Notes under the pieces: generated by a model
Told to the model about the DNA's origin: nothing
The model's database searches: none
What the model saw: the letters and a program-made list of their open reading frames with translations, nothing else
Assembly (NCBI GenBank): GCA_003543035.1
Contig: DPJL01000294.1
Location: 1 to 12,593 of the forward strand
Length of the DNA stretch: 12,593 nucleotides
Source of the DNA: Micromonosporaceae bacterium
Lineage (GTDB): Bacteria; Actinomycetota; Actinomycetes; Mycobacteriales; Micromonosporaceae
Direction of reading: 5' to 3'
Program-made: the position numbers and the translations under genes
Shown here: positions 1 through 7,381 of the stretch, piece after piece
Position numbering within the stretch: position 1 is the first letter of the stretch
How the letters are laid out: each line of letters opens with the position of its first letter

Positions 1-22
1 AGTCGGTCGACGTCGGTGCCGA
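1..22 (+). repeat. 22-bp inverted repeat at the window ends, left copy
   Basis: Bases 1-22 equal the reverse complement of 12572-12593 without mismatch; base 23 differs. On the minus strand the left copy encodes the G-T-D-V-D-R part of the first gene. Confidence 0.9.
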
Positions 23-173
23 AAATGCCTATGGCGTTACAGTGCAACTCGTCTCGGATGGCCTGGATCTCCAGCCGGGCCAGGTCCTGTCGCCACACTT
101 CGCGCGACAGCGCGCCGCCGGCTCCATAGTTGGTGCCGGTGTCGTAGTTGACGCCCTTGTGAGTCAGGCTCAT
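1..173 (-). CDS. Conserved actinobacterial hypothetical protein, N-terminal part (gene continues beyond the window)
   Basis: The reading frame starts at ATG 173-171 and stays open to the window edge, giving 57 residues beginning MSLTHKGVNYDTGTNYG and containing RDELHCNAIGIFGTDVDRL. From memory, this G-V-N-Y-D-x-G-T / R-D-x-L-H-C-N opening is typical of actinobacterial hypothetical proteins with a predicted glycosidase-like barrel, some of which carry doubtful 'abortive infection' labels; I cannot confirm this by search. A strong AGGAGA ribosome binding site lies 7 bases before the ATG and overlaps the stop codon of the upstream TetR fragment, so the two genes were translationally close and probably co-transcribed. 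The protein has no signal peptide. Its 3' part lies outside the window, and the last 22 bases seen here recur inverted at the other window end. Coding status is fairly sure; the function is unknown. Confidence 0.7.
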   Translation of the reverse strand, partial: MSLTHKGVNYDTGTNYGAGGALSREVWRQDLARLEIQAIRDELHCNAIGIFGTDVDR

Positions 174-182
174 ATCGTTCTC

Positions 183-365
183 CTAGCGTCGGGTGGCCCG
201 GTCGAACAGGGTGACCAGCTCGGCGGCGTAGGCGGTCAGGTCAATCGTGGAATCCGCCATCCAGGAACCGAGCACGCCGATGACCGCCTGGCTGACGGTC
301 ACCGCGATCAGCGGCGGATCGAAATCCCGGAACTCGCCGTCGCGCTGCGATCGGACCCGCTTACA
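183..365 (-). pseudogene. TetR-family regulator, C-terminal fragment
   Basis: About 60 codons ending at TAG 185-183 read RDGEFRDFDPPLIAVTVSQAV...GSWM...DLTAYAAELVTLFDRATRR. The pattern R-x-F-D-P-x-x-A, a helical stretch, then Y-A-A-E-L-V-T-L-F-D is typical of the ligand-binding C-terminus of TetR repressors. The DNA-binding N-terminus is absent: upstream of about position 365 the frame runs into the 3' end of the membrane protein gene, whose own stop lies at 368-370. The fragment therefore marks a deletion or rearrangement junction near 345-368. It lies 9 bases from the start of the next gene, which suggests that the intact regulator once headed or belonged to that operon. The fragment could not bind DNA. 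The family call rests on pattern recognition only. Confidence 0.6.
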
Positions 366-367
366 AC

Positions 368-2188
368 CTATGGAATCAATGGGAATTGGTGTTCTGGACA
401 CTCGGCCATACTCGGCGCATTCGCAGGCATGCAAAATGCGGGAAGTCCGACGAGCAGGTTGTGGTCGTAGATGAACACTGTCGCCCGGGAGAAGTCATGT
501 CGGGCCACCGACTGCCCAAATTGGGCGATTGCGGTGGCTTCGGAGCCCATGCCGGTATGCCAACGGTCGATGACCAGGAATCGAGCGTCATGCAGACCCG
601 GGTCGTACCAGTCAGTCCGCGACTCCCATCGGTAGCCCTTGATTTTATCGTCTCCGGTGATGGGCACCACCTTCACCCGGCCGCCGGTGATCAACGTGAT
701 GTTGTTCGCGTTCCAATAGCTACCGATGCCGTAGTGCATGTTCTGCGAGTCGAGCCACTGCGCGACATCCTGACCCTCCGGCCGGGTGGGCGACGCGGTC
801 GCCTGAACGGCCAGCTCGCCGGCGAGCACGAGCATGAGCGCGGCCGCCACCAGCCGTGCCCGAAGCCGGGCGGCAGCCAGCTTGGGACCCCAGACCCGCC
901 CGATCAGCACCGCGGAAAGCGGTAGCACGGCAACGATCTGACGTGCCGTGCCGAGGTCCCCGGGCAGGTTGGAGACCACGAATGCGCCAAGGTTGACCAG
1001 AATCCCCAAGGCCACGAGCTCGGCCAGCCGGTCTCCGGCATGCCGGGGTTGGCGGCGCAATGCGCGCATCACGACGACGAGCAGGGTGTAGACAGCGGCG
1101 AGGAGGGCCAGCAGGTGCAACGCTCCCAACGACACGGCCACCGGACCGTGCCGGTCGGCGAAGAGCCCACCGAAGTTGCCTGCCAGCGCTTGAAGGGCAA
1201 TCCACAGGTGTTCGGGCAGGTCCGACGGTGATGCCAGCTCCACCGGCGGGGCGTGGGCGCCGAAACCTCCGGCCAGCCGAATGGCCAGCTGGACGCCCTG
1301 AGCGATGATCACCGAGCCGAAGCCGGCCAGGAGCAGGCGGCCGTCGAGCCCGCGCCAGAACCCGGACCGCCATTGGCCGTCACGGAGTCGGACAATGCTT
1401 GCCACCACAAGCGGAATCGCGCCTATGTACATGATCAGCGGATCGGCGATCTGGCCCCACGCCAGCATCGCGGCCACGGCCCACGGCAACCATCGCTGAT
1501 AGCCGGCGGACCGGCCATGGCGAGTCACCGCGCGATCCACCACCAGCCAGGTCAGCAGCAGGGGAATCGCCGACCCGGTGTGATCGGGCGAGGTGAGCTG
1601 AACGGAGGTGGCCAGGCCGAGCACGGGCACACCGACCACGGCCACCGCCAACGCCACCCTGAACACCGCCTCGCGGCCGGTGGCACGGCCCTTGCCCACC
1701 ACCGCCACCACCACGACAAGCAGCGTGAAGGTAAGCGCAGCAACAACGTTGACCACACCGGCGTGGTAGTCCACGACCAGCTCGGCCAGCATGAACAGAA
1801 TCAGCTCGTTGGTGTAGAACGACACGTCGGTGACGGTCCACCCCTGCAACAGAATGTTGCCGTGCAACATGTCCCACGCCTGCAACGCGTTGCTCGCCCC
1901 GTCCGCGTTGACTCCCATGGCTCGCGACATCCTGAGATAGGCAAGGAAGATCGCCGCAATGCCGGCCGCGATCGCCACTGCCCAGACCCATCGCCGTCGC
2001 GCAGGACGAGGTGCTGCCAGGGCTTCCTTGGGGATCTGCCTCATCATGACAGCACGATCAACGACCAAGCTCATGCCCAGCCCCGTGGTTGCCGTGATAT
2101 GACGGCTGTCTTTGGCACTTGATCTCGTCGTCGCCGCAAACCGCACATTATGTCGCCCCCACAACCATTCGCACATCCTCACCGACAT
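368..2188 (-). CDS. Multi-pass membrane protein, GT-C/GT39-like glycosyltransferase
   Basis: This is a 606-aa integral membrane protein. Start ATG 2188 is preferred because GGGAGG lies about 7 bases upstream; in-frame Met39 and Met48 have weaker sites. The first clear membrane segment is near residues 67-86 (WVWAVAIAAGIAAIFLAYL), and many hydrophobic segments follow to about residue 460. The loop after the first segment reads NADGASNALQAWDMLHGN. Acidic residues in the first extracytoplasmic loop are the hallmark of GT-C enzymes, which transfer sugars from polyprenyl-phosphate donors on the outer face. The last 140 or so residues form a soluble domain with YWNANNITLITGG and FLVIDRWHTG. Family length is usually 450-650 aa. 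Acceptor and donor cannot be told from sequence. The stop codon sits at the junction with the truncated regulator, so the extreme C-terminus could have been altered by that rearrangement. Confidence 0.65.
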   Translation of the reverse strand: MSVRMCEWLWGRHNVRFAATTRSSAKDSRHITATTGLGMSLVVDRAVMMRQIPKEALAAPRPARRRWVWAVAIAAGIAAIFLAYLRMSRAMGVNADGASNALQAWDMLHGNILLQGWTVTDVSFYTNELILFMLAELVVDYHAGVVNVVAALTFTLLVVVVAVVGKGRATGREAVFRVALAVAVVGVPVLGLATSVQLTSPDHTGSAIPLLLTWLVVDRAVTRHGRSAGYQRWLPWAVAAMLAWGQIADPLIMYIGAIPLVVASIVRLRDGQWRSGFWRGLDGRLLLAGFGSVIIAQGVQLAIRLAGGFGAHAPPVELASPSDLPEHLWIALQALAGNFGGLFADRHGPVAVSLGALHLLALLAAVYTLLVVVMRALRRQPRHAGDRLAELVALGILVNLGAFVVSNLPGDLGTARQIVAVLPLSAVLIGRVWGPKLAAARLRARLVAAALMLVLAGELAVQATASPTRPEGQDVAQWLDSQNMHYGIGSYWNANNITLITGGRVKVVPITGDDKIKGYRWESRTDWYDPGLHDARFLVIDRWHTGMGSEATAIAQFGQSVARHDFSRATVFIYDHNLLVGLPAFCMPANAPSMAECPEHQFPLIP

Positions 2189-2745
2189 GAAATCGCCTCC
2201 CGAACGACCTCATCCGGGCCCGCGAGCTCACACTCTGGGGAACCACTCGATCGAACAGACGACAGACTGAATTGACGATGCTAGCCATCGAAGACTTCAA
2301 GTCAGCTTCAGCAGGACTTGATCACGCAGTTCTTCTTGGCGGATGCATCGACCGGCCCATTTCGCCGTCGGCAGGTAGAGCCCTTCGAATCCCACTTGCT
2401 TGGCCTTGTCACTACCGTTTCGCGTCGGGAAGCGCTGCCACGCCTTCGCTGTCAGCATCGAGTCGGTGGGAAGGAACGGGCTCACCGTCGTCTGTGTGCG
2501 GCGTGCCGTGCAGATGTCGCAGAGCTGTCGAGACCAGATACCTAGTGATGCGTGCGGCGGCCAAGACCAGACGGGTCACGGTCGGCATCTTCATAGCACA
2601 ACTGGTTTACATCACCCCAGGCATGCCAGGAAAAACCCTCCAGCACGCCGTGCACCTGACCGCTGCTTTCCAAACATGGCCAGGAGATGGCAGCGGCACA
2701 CTGGGCGGGCTACCCGGGCTTGCCCTGTGTCAGTGTGGGGCTCCA
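2189..2745. other. Intergenic stretch without a recognised gene
   Basis: Between the membrane protein and the IS481 end I see no gene I can support. A minus-strand frame ending at 2297 (up to 62 codons, including LTAKAWQRFPTRNGSD and FEGLYLPTAKWAGR) reads somewhat like protein but has no clear ribosome binding site and no family I recognise. It may be a remnant of another inserted element. The overlapping plus-strand frames are rich in Arg, Ser and Ala and look like chance openings. Confidence 0.4.
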
Positions 2746-2805
2746 GGACATATTGGACAGTGTGGCTCTGGTTGATTCTCAACAGGTTCGGGACATGCTG
2801 GACGG
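2746..2805 (+). repeat. IS481 terminal inverted repeat, right end
   Basis: This is the imperfect partner of 8050-8108 read on the opposite strand. The best-matched core is GATTCTCAACAGG followed by TTCGGGACAT, against GAGTCTTGACAGG followed by TCCGGGACAT. It lies just outside the transposase stop codon, as expected for an IS end. Confidence 0.65.
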
Positions 2806-2828
2806 TTCCTAGTGATGTTTGACGGTGA

Positions 2829-3922
2829 TCAAGTCTTGGGGCGAACGACTGCCTTGAATCTCACAGCCTGGCCGGGATTTGTGCGGGGTACGAGTTTGAG
2901 CTCGATCTCGTCGTGCAGTACGCGCAAATGCGTGTCCTCGGATGATGACGGTGACTGTCTTTCCAGCATGGCTTGGGCTCAACCGGATCTTCTGGCTGGC
3001 GATCATGATCTGGCCGTCCGCGGGGACGCGGCGCTCGGCCCACGGAGGTTGTGCGGGTGCAGGCGGTAGCGGCTCGGTCGAGATGCGGGCACCGGAAAGT
3101 TTGGCTCGCCGGTCGGGTGGAATCGGCGCCGGCATGGTCGCGGCGAGCAGGCCGCCGCAGATGACGTGCATGAGGTAGCCATCCAGGCGCAGGGTCACCT
3201 GCTTGCCGATGAGGTTGGATGGCACCTGGATGTTATGCCCGCCCAAGGCGAAGCGCCCGTCGCGGTTGACTGTCCGGTCGACTTCGACCACGGTCGTTGG
3301 CGGCGGAGGCAATGCCGGCATCGCTGACGGGCCAGGCTCGGGGCCGGCCAGCCGGGCTCCTTTGAGATGCAGGCCAAGCAGGTCCCTTGGCGACAACCGT
3401 GAGCCGCGGTTCGGATGAGGTGCCCGTCCAGGCAGACGTGGATGCTGCGATCGTCGGCCCAGAGGGTGACAGTGCGCCCAGCGTAGGCCTGGCCGAGTTT
3501 GATGCCGGAGTTACTGGGCAGGTTCAGCCTTCCACCCGGCGGCACCACGGCTTCCCACTCGATAGCAGTGATATCCAACTCGGACAGCACCGTTTTGGCG
3601 CTGGGTGTCACGAGTTCAGCCGGGATACGGGGCGGCAGGCCCACCGCTGGGACCGGTACTGGCATCGACGGATGCGGGGCAGCCGCCGCGCTGGGCCGGA
3701 ACACCGACACGGGCGTAGCCATTTTCAAGGATTGGTGCGGCCGTTGATGGTTATAGGCATGCACCCAGCCGTCGATCGCGGCCTGGGCGGTGCTCTGGTC
3801 GGCGAAGGCGCCCACGCGGTCGAGCAGTTCGGTCCGCAAAGTTTTGTGCCAGCGCTCAATTTTCCCAGTTGTGGTTGGAGAGCGCGGTTTGGTCAGCCGC
3901 GGTGTGATGCCGTTTTCTCGGC
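2829..3922 (-). pseudogene. IS481-family transposase, C-terminal block
   Basis: The frame begins right after the IS110 junction with CRENGITPRLTKPRSPTTTGK, continues IERWHKTLRTELLDR and YNHQRPHQSLKMATP, and then an extended C-terminal region with repeated beta-type motifs (VVPPGGRLNLPSN, GRTVTLWADDRSIHV, RFALGGHNIQVPSN). GK-I-E-R-W-H-K supplies the third catalytic acid of the DDE core. Two frameshifts break it. Near 3398-3408 a missing base moves reading from ...DGHLIRT to SPRDLLGLHLKGARL. Near 2940 an extra C separates ...GKTVTVII from EDTHLRVLHDEIELKL. After the second shift the frame ends at TGA 2831-2829 with RFKAVVRPKT. The first half of the gene is about 3.7 kb away on the same strand. 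It is non-functional as read. Confidence 0.8.
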
Positions 3923-3944
3923 AGACATCCCAGGTTTTGTTTTG

Positions 3945-5147
3945 TCAAGCCGCTGTGGTGCGGTGGTGTGCCCAGGCACGGTCTTCGTCGTAGATGGTTC
4001 GGGTTTTGAGGCAGCCGTGGAGGATGCCGACGAGGCGGTTGGATAGTTGGCGTAGGGCAGCATGGTGGCCGATGTTGCGTGCGCGCATTGTGTCGTAGTA
4101 GGCGCGGGCACCCGGTGAGCCGCGCAATGCGCAGATGGCCCATTGGTGCACGGCGTCGCCTAGTCGGTCGTTTCTGGCGTGGCGGGCCAGAACCGTCTTC
4201 TTGGTCCCGGAGGCGCGGGTGACCGGTGAGGTGCCGGCGTAGTTTTTGCGAGCTTTAGCGCTGGCGTAGCGGTCGGGGTCGTCGCCGAATTCGGCCAGGA
4301 TCCTGGCGCTAAGGATCACGCCGAGACCGGGCTGACTGGTGTAGATGGTCGCATCAGGATGTTCGCCTATACGCTGGGCCACCACCTGGCCAAGGGTGTC
4401 GATCTCGTTGTTAAGGGCGGTGATCAGTCGGACCTCAGCAACGACGATGGCGGCGAAAGCCTGTTGCACCGCTGCTGGTTGACGCAAAGCTGGTGCTTGT
4501 AGAACGGCTTGGATCTTGGCTGCTCGCGCCTCGATGTTGTGCCGGCGCGCCTTCCGAAGCGCTGCAACAATCTTCGCTTTCGACAGTCGCGCTGCGCTGT
4601 CGGGATCAGAGGCGATCTGTAGCAGTGCCAACGTATCTGGGGCGTCGAGGTCGTCGAAAGCGGCAATAGCCGCGGGAAAGTATTCGCGGAGGGCGCTGCG
4701 CAGGCGCAGCACATGCCGGGTCCGATCCCAGATCATCGTTTGGTGGCTCCGGGCGACCAGTTTCATCGCCTCGCTAGTCGTGGAGTCAGCCGCGACCGGC
4801 CGGTGATGGGCGCGGTCCAGGCGCACAATCTCGGCCAGCACGTGCGCGTCACCGGGATCGCTTTTAGCGCCGGACGTGCCGTGGCGTTGCCGATAGCGGG
4901 CGGTCGACATCGGATTGATCGCAAACACCTCGTACCCAGCGGCGACCAACGAGACAACCCAGGGTCCACGATCGGTCTCAATACCGATCTTTACCCGTGC
5001 GGCGGCGTCCGCCGGCGTCAGGCTGCTCCACTCGGCCGGCATGCCCCCGGCGATCAGCGCGTGAAGACGAGCAACACCATCCAAGCCTTCCGGCAAGCGC
5101 CGACGCACCAGCCGCCGGCCCTGCTCGTCGACGATCTCAACATCATG
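3945..5147 (-). CDS. IS110-family DEDD recombinase, exon 2
   Basis: Exon 2 starts HDVEIVDEQGRRLVRR and ends at TGA 3947-3945, 400 codons plus stop. Joined to exon 1 it gives a 412-aa protein, usual for the family (about 330-450). In spliced numbering the DEDD set is Asp7 (exon 1), Glu69 (K-I-G-I-E-T), Asp109 and Asp112 (K-S-D-P-G-D-A). The C-terminal Tnp domain has the helix-hairpin-type QPGLGVILSARILAEFG near 284-300 and AGTSPVTRASG, where Ser325 of the S-G pair matches the proposed serine nucleophile. The enzyme would excise and insert the element at the CT core under guidance of the bridge RNA. The same frame stays open upstream to 5471, but those 108 codons are intron domain V/VI and flanking RNA, not protein: they lack the family's N-terminus and catalytic Asp. 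Confidence 0.88.
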   Translation of the reverse strand, partial: HDVEIVDEQGRRLVRRRLPEGLDGVARLHALIAGGMPAEWSSLTPADAAARVKIGIETDRGPWVVSLVAAGYEVFAINPMSTARYRQRHGTSGAKSDPGDAHVLAEIVRLDRAHHRPVAADSTTSEAMKLVARSHQTMIWDRTRHVLRLRSALREYFPAAIAAFDDLDAPDTLALLQIASDPDSAARLSKAKIVAALRKARRHNIEARAAKIQAVLQAPALRQPAAVQQAFAAIVVAEVRLITALNNEIDTLGQVVAQRIGEHPDATIYTSQPGLGVILSARILAEFGDDPDRYASAKARKNYAGTSPVTRASGTKKTVLARHARNDRLGDAVHQWAICALRGSPGARAYYDTMRARNIGHHAALRQLSNRLVGILHGCLKTRTIYDEDRAWAHHRTTAA

Positions 5148-5211
5148 GTGCGGTCGGCCTGCGGCGCGGTAAAGGTGTTGCCACCAACCCGTTTCCGCAG
5201 GCCGCCGTCCC
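5148..5211 (-). ncRNA. Group II intron domain VI and 3' splice site (first intron)
   Basis: A long stem forms between CGGCCTGCGG and CCGCAGGCCG, with an inner GGTG-GCAA-CACC hairpin. At the stem base a single A (5154) is bulged, 7 nt from the 3' end, the normal place for the lariat branch point. The exon begins at 5147 with CATGATG. Confidence 0.85.
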
Positions 5212-5246
5212 GAACCGGACGTGCGGGTTGGCCCCGCATCCGGCTC
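5212..5246 (-). ncRNA. Group II intron domain V (first intron)
   Basis: 35 nt starting GAGCCGGATGC and ending GCACGTCCGGTTC. The lower stem is GAGCCGGA with TCCGGTTC (8 bp, one wobble), followed by a 2-nt CG bulge, an upper stem TGCGGG with CCCGCA, and a GCCAA loop. The AGC catalytic triad is at nt 2-4. This is the most conserved element of group II introns. Confidence 0.92.
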
Positions 5247-5275
5247 TCCACAAGTCTTTTTGGGCGTTGTGTTCG

Positions 5276-6706
5276 TTAACTCGTGCTGGGCCATGGCGAA
5301 GGAATCGTTGTTCCCCGTGGGCGGTAGCGCGTGGTGGCCACCGATCCGGGGTTGAACAGCGCTACTTCGCCGTCGCGTGGCCACCATCCGCCGTCGCAGT
5401 AGCGGCGGCGTAGTTCTTTCCATCCGGCATGAAGGTGTTTGCGTCGTAGCCATCCGAACACCTGACGCCATACGATCATGCGCAGGTATTGGAAGGCGTG
5501 ACTGGATACCCCAGGGCGGAAGTAGGTGGTCCAGCCCCGCAGCGCAAAGTTGAGTTTGTGCAGCAGGACTGACAGCGGCAAGCTGACGTTCATCCGGCAG
5601 ATCGCCTTGGTCTTGCCTTTGATCGACCGCAAGGCCTTCTTGGCAGGATAGTTATAGACGTATCGCCGGTTGGTTCCCCGTTTCTGGTGACGCTGGATAC
5701 GCCATCCCAAGAAATCAAGGCCCTCATCAATATGGGTGATTATCGTCTTGTCCTGGGACAACCGTAATCCCATGGTGGCCAAGACCTCTGTTACTTCGGG
5801 AAGCAGCGTTTCAGTGTGCGTCTGAGTTCCCGAGACCACGATCACGAAGTCGTCCGCGTACCGGAGAAGCCGGTAGTTGGGCAGCCCTTTCTGACGGCGC
5901 GTCCACCGCTGTTTCGTGGTGGATTGCGCTCCGCCCGGGGCCTTCGCGAAGTGCTCGTCCAATACCGATAAGGCCACATTGGACAGTAACGGAGAAAGGA
6001 TTCCGCCTTGCGGGCTACCAACATCGGTGTCCTTGAAGACGTCACCTTTGGTGAGGATGCCAGCCTTCAAGAACGCCTTTACCAGTGCGAGCACCCGCTT
6101 ATCTCCAACTCGGAGTCGCACCCGGTCCATCAAGGCCGGATGCGAGATCTCATCGAAGCACGCCGTGATATCGCCTTCCAGCACCCATTCATAGGTCTTG
6201 GATGTCAGGAAGACCGTCTCGGCGATAGCGTCATGCGCGCGGCGGCCAGGCCGGAAACCGTACGAGCACGGCATGAAATCCGCCTCGAAAATCGGCTCCA
6301 GCACCAGTTTCAGGGACCCTTGCACCACGCGGTCAGCGATAGTTGGGATGCCTAGCCGACGTTGCTTATGCGACCCAGGCTTTGGAATCATCCGCTCCCG
6401 CACCGGCAACGGCCGGAAGCTGCGGGATTTCAGCTGCTCCCGCAGCTCGGCGAGGAATACATTCACGCCGATCCGGTCCCGGATGAAGCCAACGGTGTGC
6501 CCGTCCACTCCAGCCGAGCGTGCACCCTTGTTACCCGCCACCCTTGCCCAGGCCATCAACAGGAACCTGGGGTCTACGACGAGGTTGAACAAATCATCGA
6601 ACCGACGAGCATGATCGTCGTTCGCCCAACGATGCAGTTTGGTTTGGATCTCCAGTACCTGGATCTCAGCCCGCATCAGGGCCGACTCCAGTTCGTCAGT
6701 ATTCAC
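5276..6706 (-). CDS. ltrA: Group II intron reverse transcriptase/maturase
   Basis: This intron-encoded protein helps its host intron fold and splice, and copies it into new DNA sites. I place the start at GTG 6706 because AGGAG lies 7 bases upstream; the frame is open to 6904, but that part overlaps domain I RNA including the EBS1 candidate. The product is 476 aa. Visible RT motifs: RPLPVRERMIPKPG and RRLGIPTIADRVVQ (fingers), VLEGDITACFDEI near 175-187, SPQGGILSPLLSN near 231-243, and the catalytic YADD at 283-286. The maturase (X) domain follows with LRGWTTYFR near 389-397. The C-terminus DGGWWPRDGEVALFNPG / RGTTIPSPW has no HNH endonuclease, so retrohoming may use nascent replication strands as primers, as known for endonuclease-lacking relatives. 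No truncation or frameshift is visible. Confidence 0.92.
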   Translation of the reverse strand: MNTDELESALMRAEIQVLEIQTKLHRWANDDHARRFDDLFNLVVDPRFLLMAWARVAGNKGARSAGVDGHTVGFIRDRIGVNVFLAELREQLKSRSFRPLPVRERMIPKPGSHKQRRLGIPTIADRVVQGSLKLVLEPIFEADFMPCSYGFRPGRRAHDAIAETVFLTSKTYEWVLEGDITACFDEISHPALMDRVRLRVGDKRVLALVKAFLKAGILTKGDVFKDTDVGSPQGGILSPLLSNVALSVLDEHFAKAPGGAQSTTKQRWTRRQKGLPNYRLLRYADDFVIVVSGTQTHTETLLPEVTEVLATMGLRLSQDKTIITHIDEGLDFLGWRIQRHQKRGTNRRYVYNYPAKKALRSIKGKTKAICRMNVSLPLSVLLHKLNFALRGWTTYFRPGVSSHAFQYLRMIVWRQVFGWLRRKHLHAGWKELRRRYCDGGWWPRDGEVALFNPGSVATTRYRPRGTTIPSPWPSTS

Positions 6707-7309
6707 CAGCGAATCTCCTGATATTCCAACACTTTCACTACTGACTTGCTGGCTCTCTTCGCCATGTGACCGGCTTTCCCGGCCTCGGACTACTACAGAG
6801 CCTCCGCCCCAACCGGCGTCCACAGCAGACGGCGCGCCTGCCCTCACCTGCACACTGGCTGCCCACAGGTAAGGGCGACACCGGTTGGTTCCCACGTTCA
6901 TCACGAAATCGATCGACGGGTGAGGCGTCCGGCTCTACCCCTGCGGCATCGCCATGGTTACGCCGCAGGCATTCACCATGGCCTCCCGGCTGCTGAACAC
7001 ATGACAGCCAAGGAGTTCCCTGCCAACGGAAGGCGGCAGGTACGCACCGCGCCCAGCCCATATCCGCCAGATTTGAGCTGGTGGGCCGTTAAGGGGCGTC
7101 AGACACCGATTTCTTGCGTACACCTTCCCGTCTCGCTAACCGGGCCCGCAGTGTCTGGCAGTACCACCACGTCCCGGCGTTGTCAGGGCTGCTCCCACCC
7201 TTCCTGGCGTCTCCCAGGTCAGGCTGCCCCCAGCTTCACCCAGCCGCTGCGACGGCCAGGAGGAAGAGGTCTCTCACCTCCACTCGATTTCGCGCGCTTC
7301 GTGGCGCAC

Positions 7310-7345
7310 GTGATCCTCGGCCCAGTCATCGCCAACAAACAACAT
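7310..7345 (-). CDS. IS110 recombinase, exon 1 (codons 1-12)
   Basis: ATG 7345 is preceded by GAGGTG at a spacing of about 5 and encodes MLFVGDDWAEDH. This is the start of the RuvC-like DEDD domain; Asp7 of G-D-D-W is the expected first catalytic residue. Directly after the His codon comes GTGCGCC, the 5' consensus of group II introns. The 3' end of the exon contains the intron-binding sequences: TGGGCCG (7324-7318, IBS2) and ATCAC (7314-7310, IBS1). The other 400 residues are in exon 2, 2162 nt away. Without splicing, translation would run into the intron and no recombinase would form. Confidence 0.85.
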
Positions 7346-7381
7346 CGCTCACCTCACTGCAGGTACCGATACGACTGCTTA

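Larger units (their letters stand above)
5148..7309 (-). mobile_element. Group II intron, full length (2162 nt), in the IS110 recombinase gene
   Basis: The 5' end at 7309 is GTGCGCC, matching the GUGYG consensus. The 3' end at 5148 is ...CCGCAC, ending in A-Y. Domain V and domain VI lie directly before the 3' end, and the maturase gene occupies 6706-5276. The 600 nt from 7309 to 6707 would be domains I to III and the start of domain IV. EBS2 is CGGCCCA at 7088-7082 (intron nt 222-228), fully complementary to TGGGCCG in exon 1. A candidate EBS1 is GTGAT at 6904-6900 (nt 406-410), complementary to ATCAC at the exon end. Exon joining restores the IS110 frame exactly. Intron and maturase both look complete, so self-splicing and retrohoming are plausible. 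The exact structural class was not determined. Confidence 0.9.

Noticed and set aside
1253..2122. 289-codon plus-strand open frame opposite the membrane protein
   Set aside because: Its His/Gln/Arg-rich composition is what the complement of Leu/Val/Ala codons gives in high-GC DNA. The opposite strand encodes a clear membrane protein with a good start site.
2297..2485. 62-codon minus-strand frame with LTAKAWQRFP
   Set aside because: It has weak protein-like character, no ribosome binding site and no recognised family; it is kept only as a note in the intergenic entry.
3387..4046. 219-codon plus-strand frame opposite the IS481 C-terminus
   Set aside because: It crosses the IS110/IS481 junction, so it cannot be an old gene, and its composition is antisense-like.
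4713..5279. 188-codon plus-strand frame and other frames opposite the recombinase exon
   Set aside because: These are antisense to a clear DEDD recombinase; no protein family or ribosome binding site was seen.
5148..5471. N-terminal extension of the IS110 recombinase in a continuous 508-codon frame
   Set aside because: The segment contains group II intron domains V and VI and has no recombinase motif. The true N-terminus with GDDW is exon 1 at 7345-7310.
6707..6904. Longer start (GTG 6904) for the reverse transcriptase
   Set aside because: The added 66 residues are Arg/Gly/Ser-rich and overlap intron domain I sequence including the EBS1 candidate. A good AGGAG site precedes GTG 6706.
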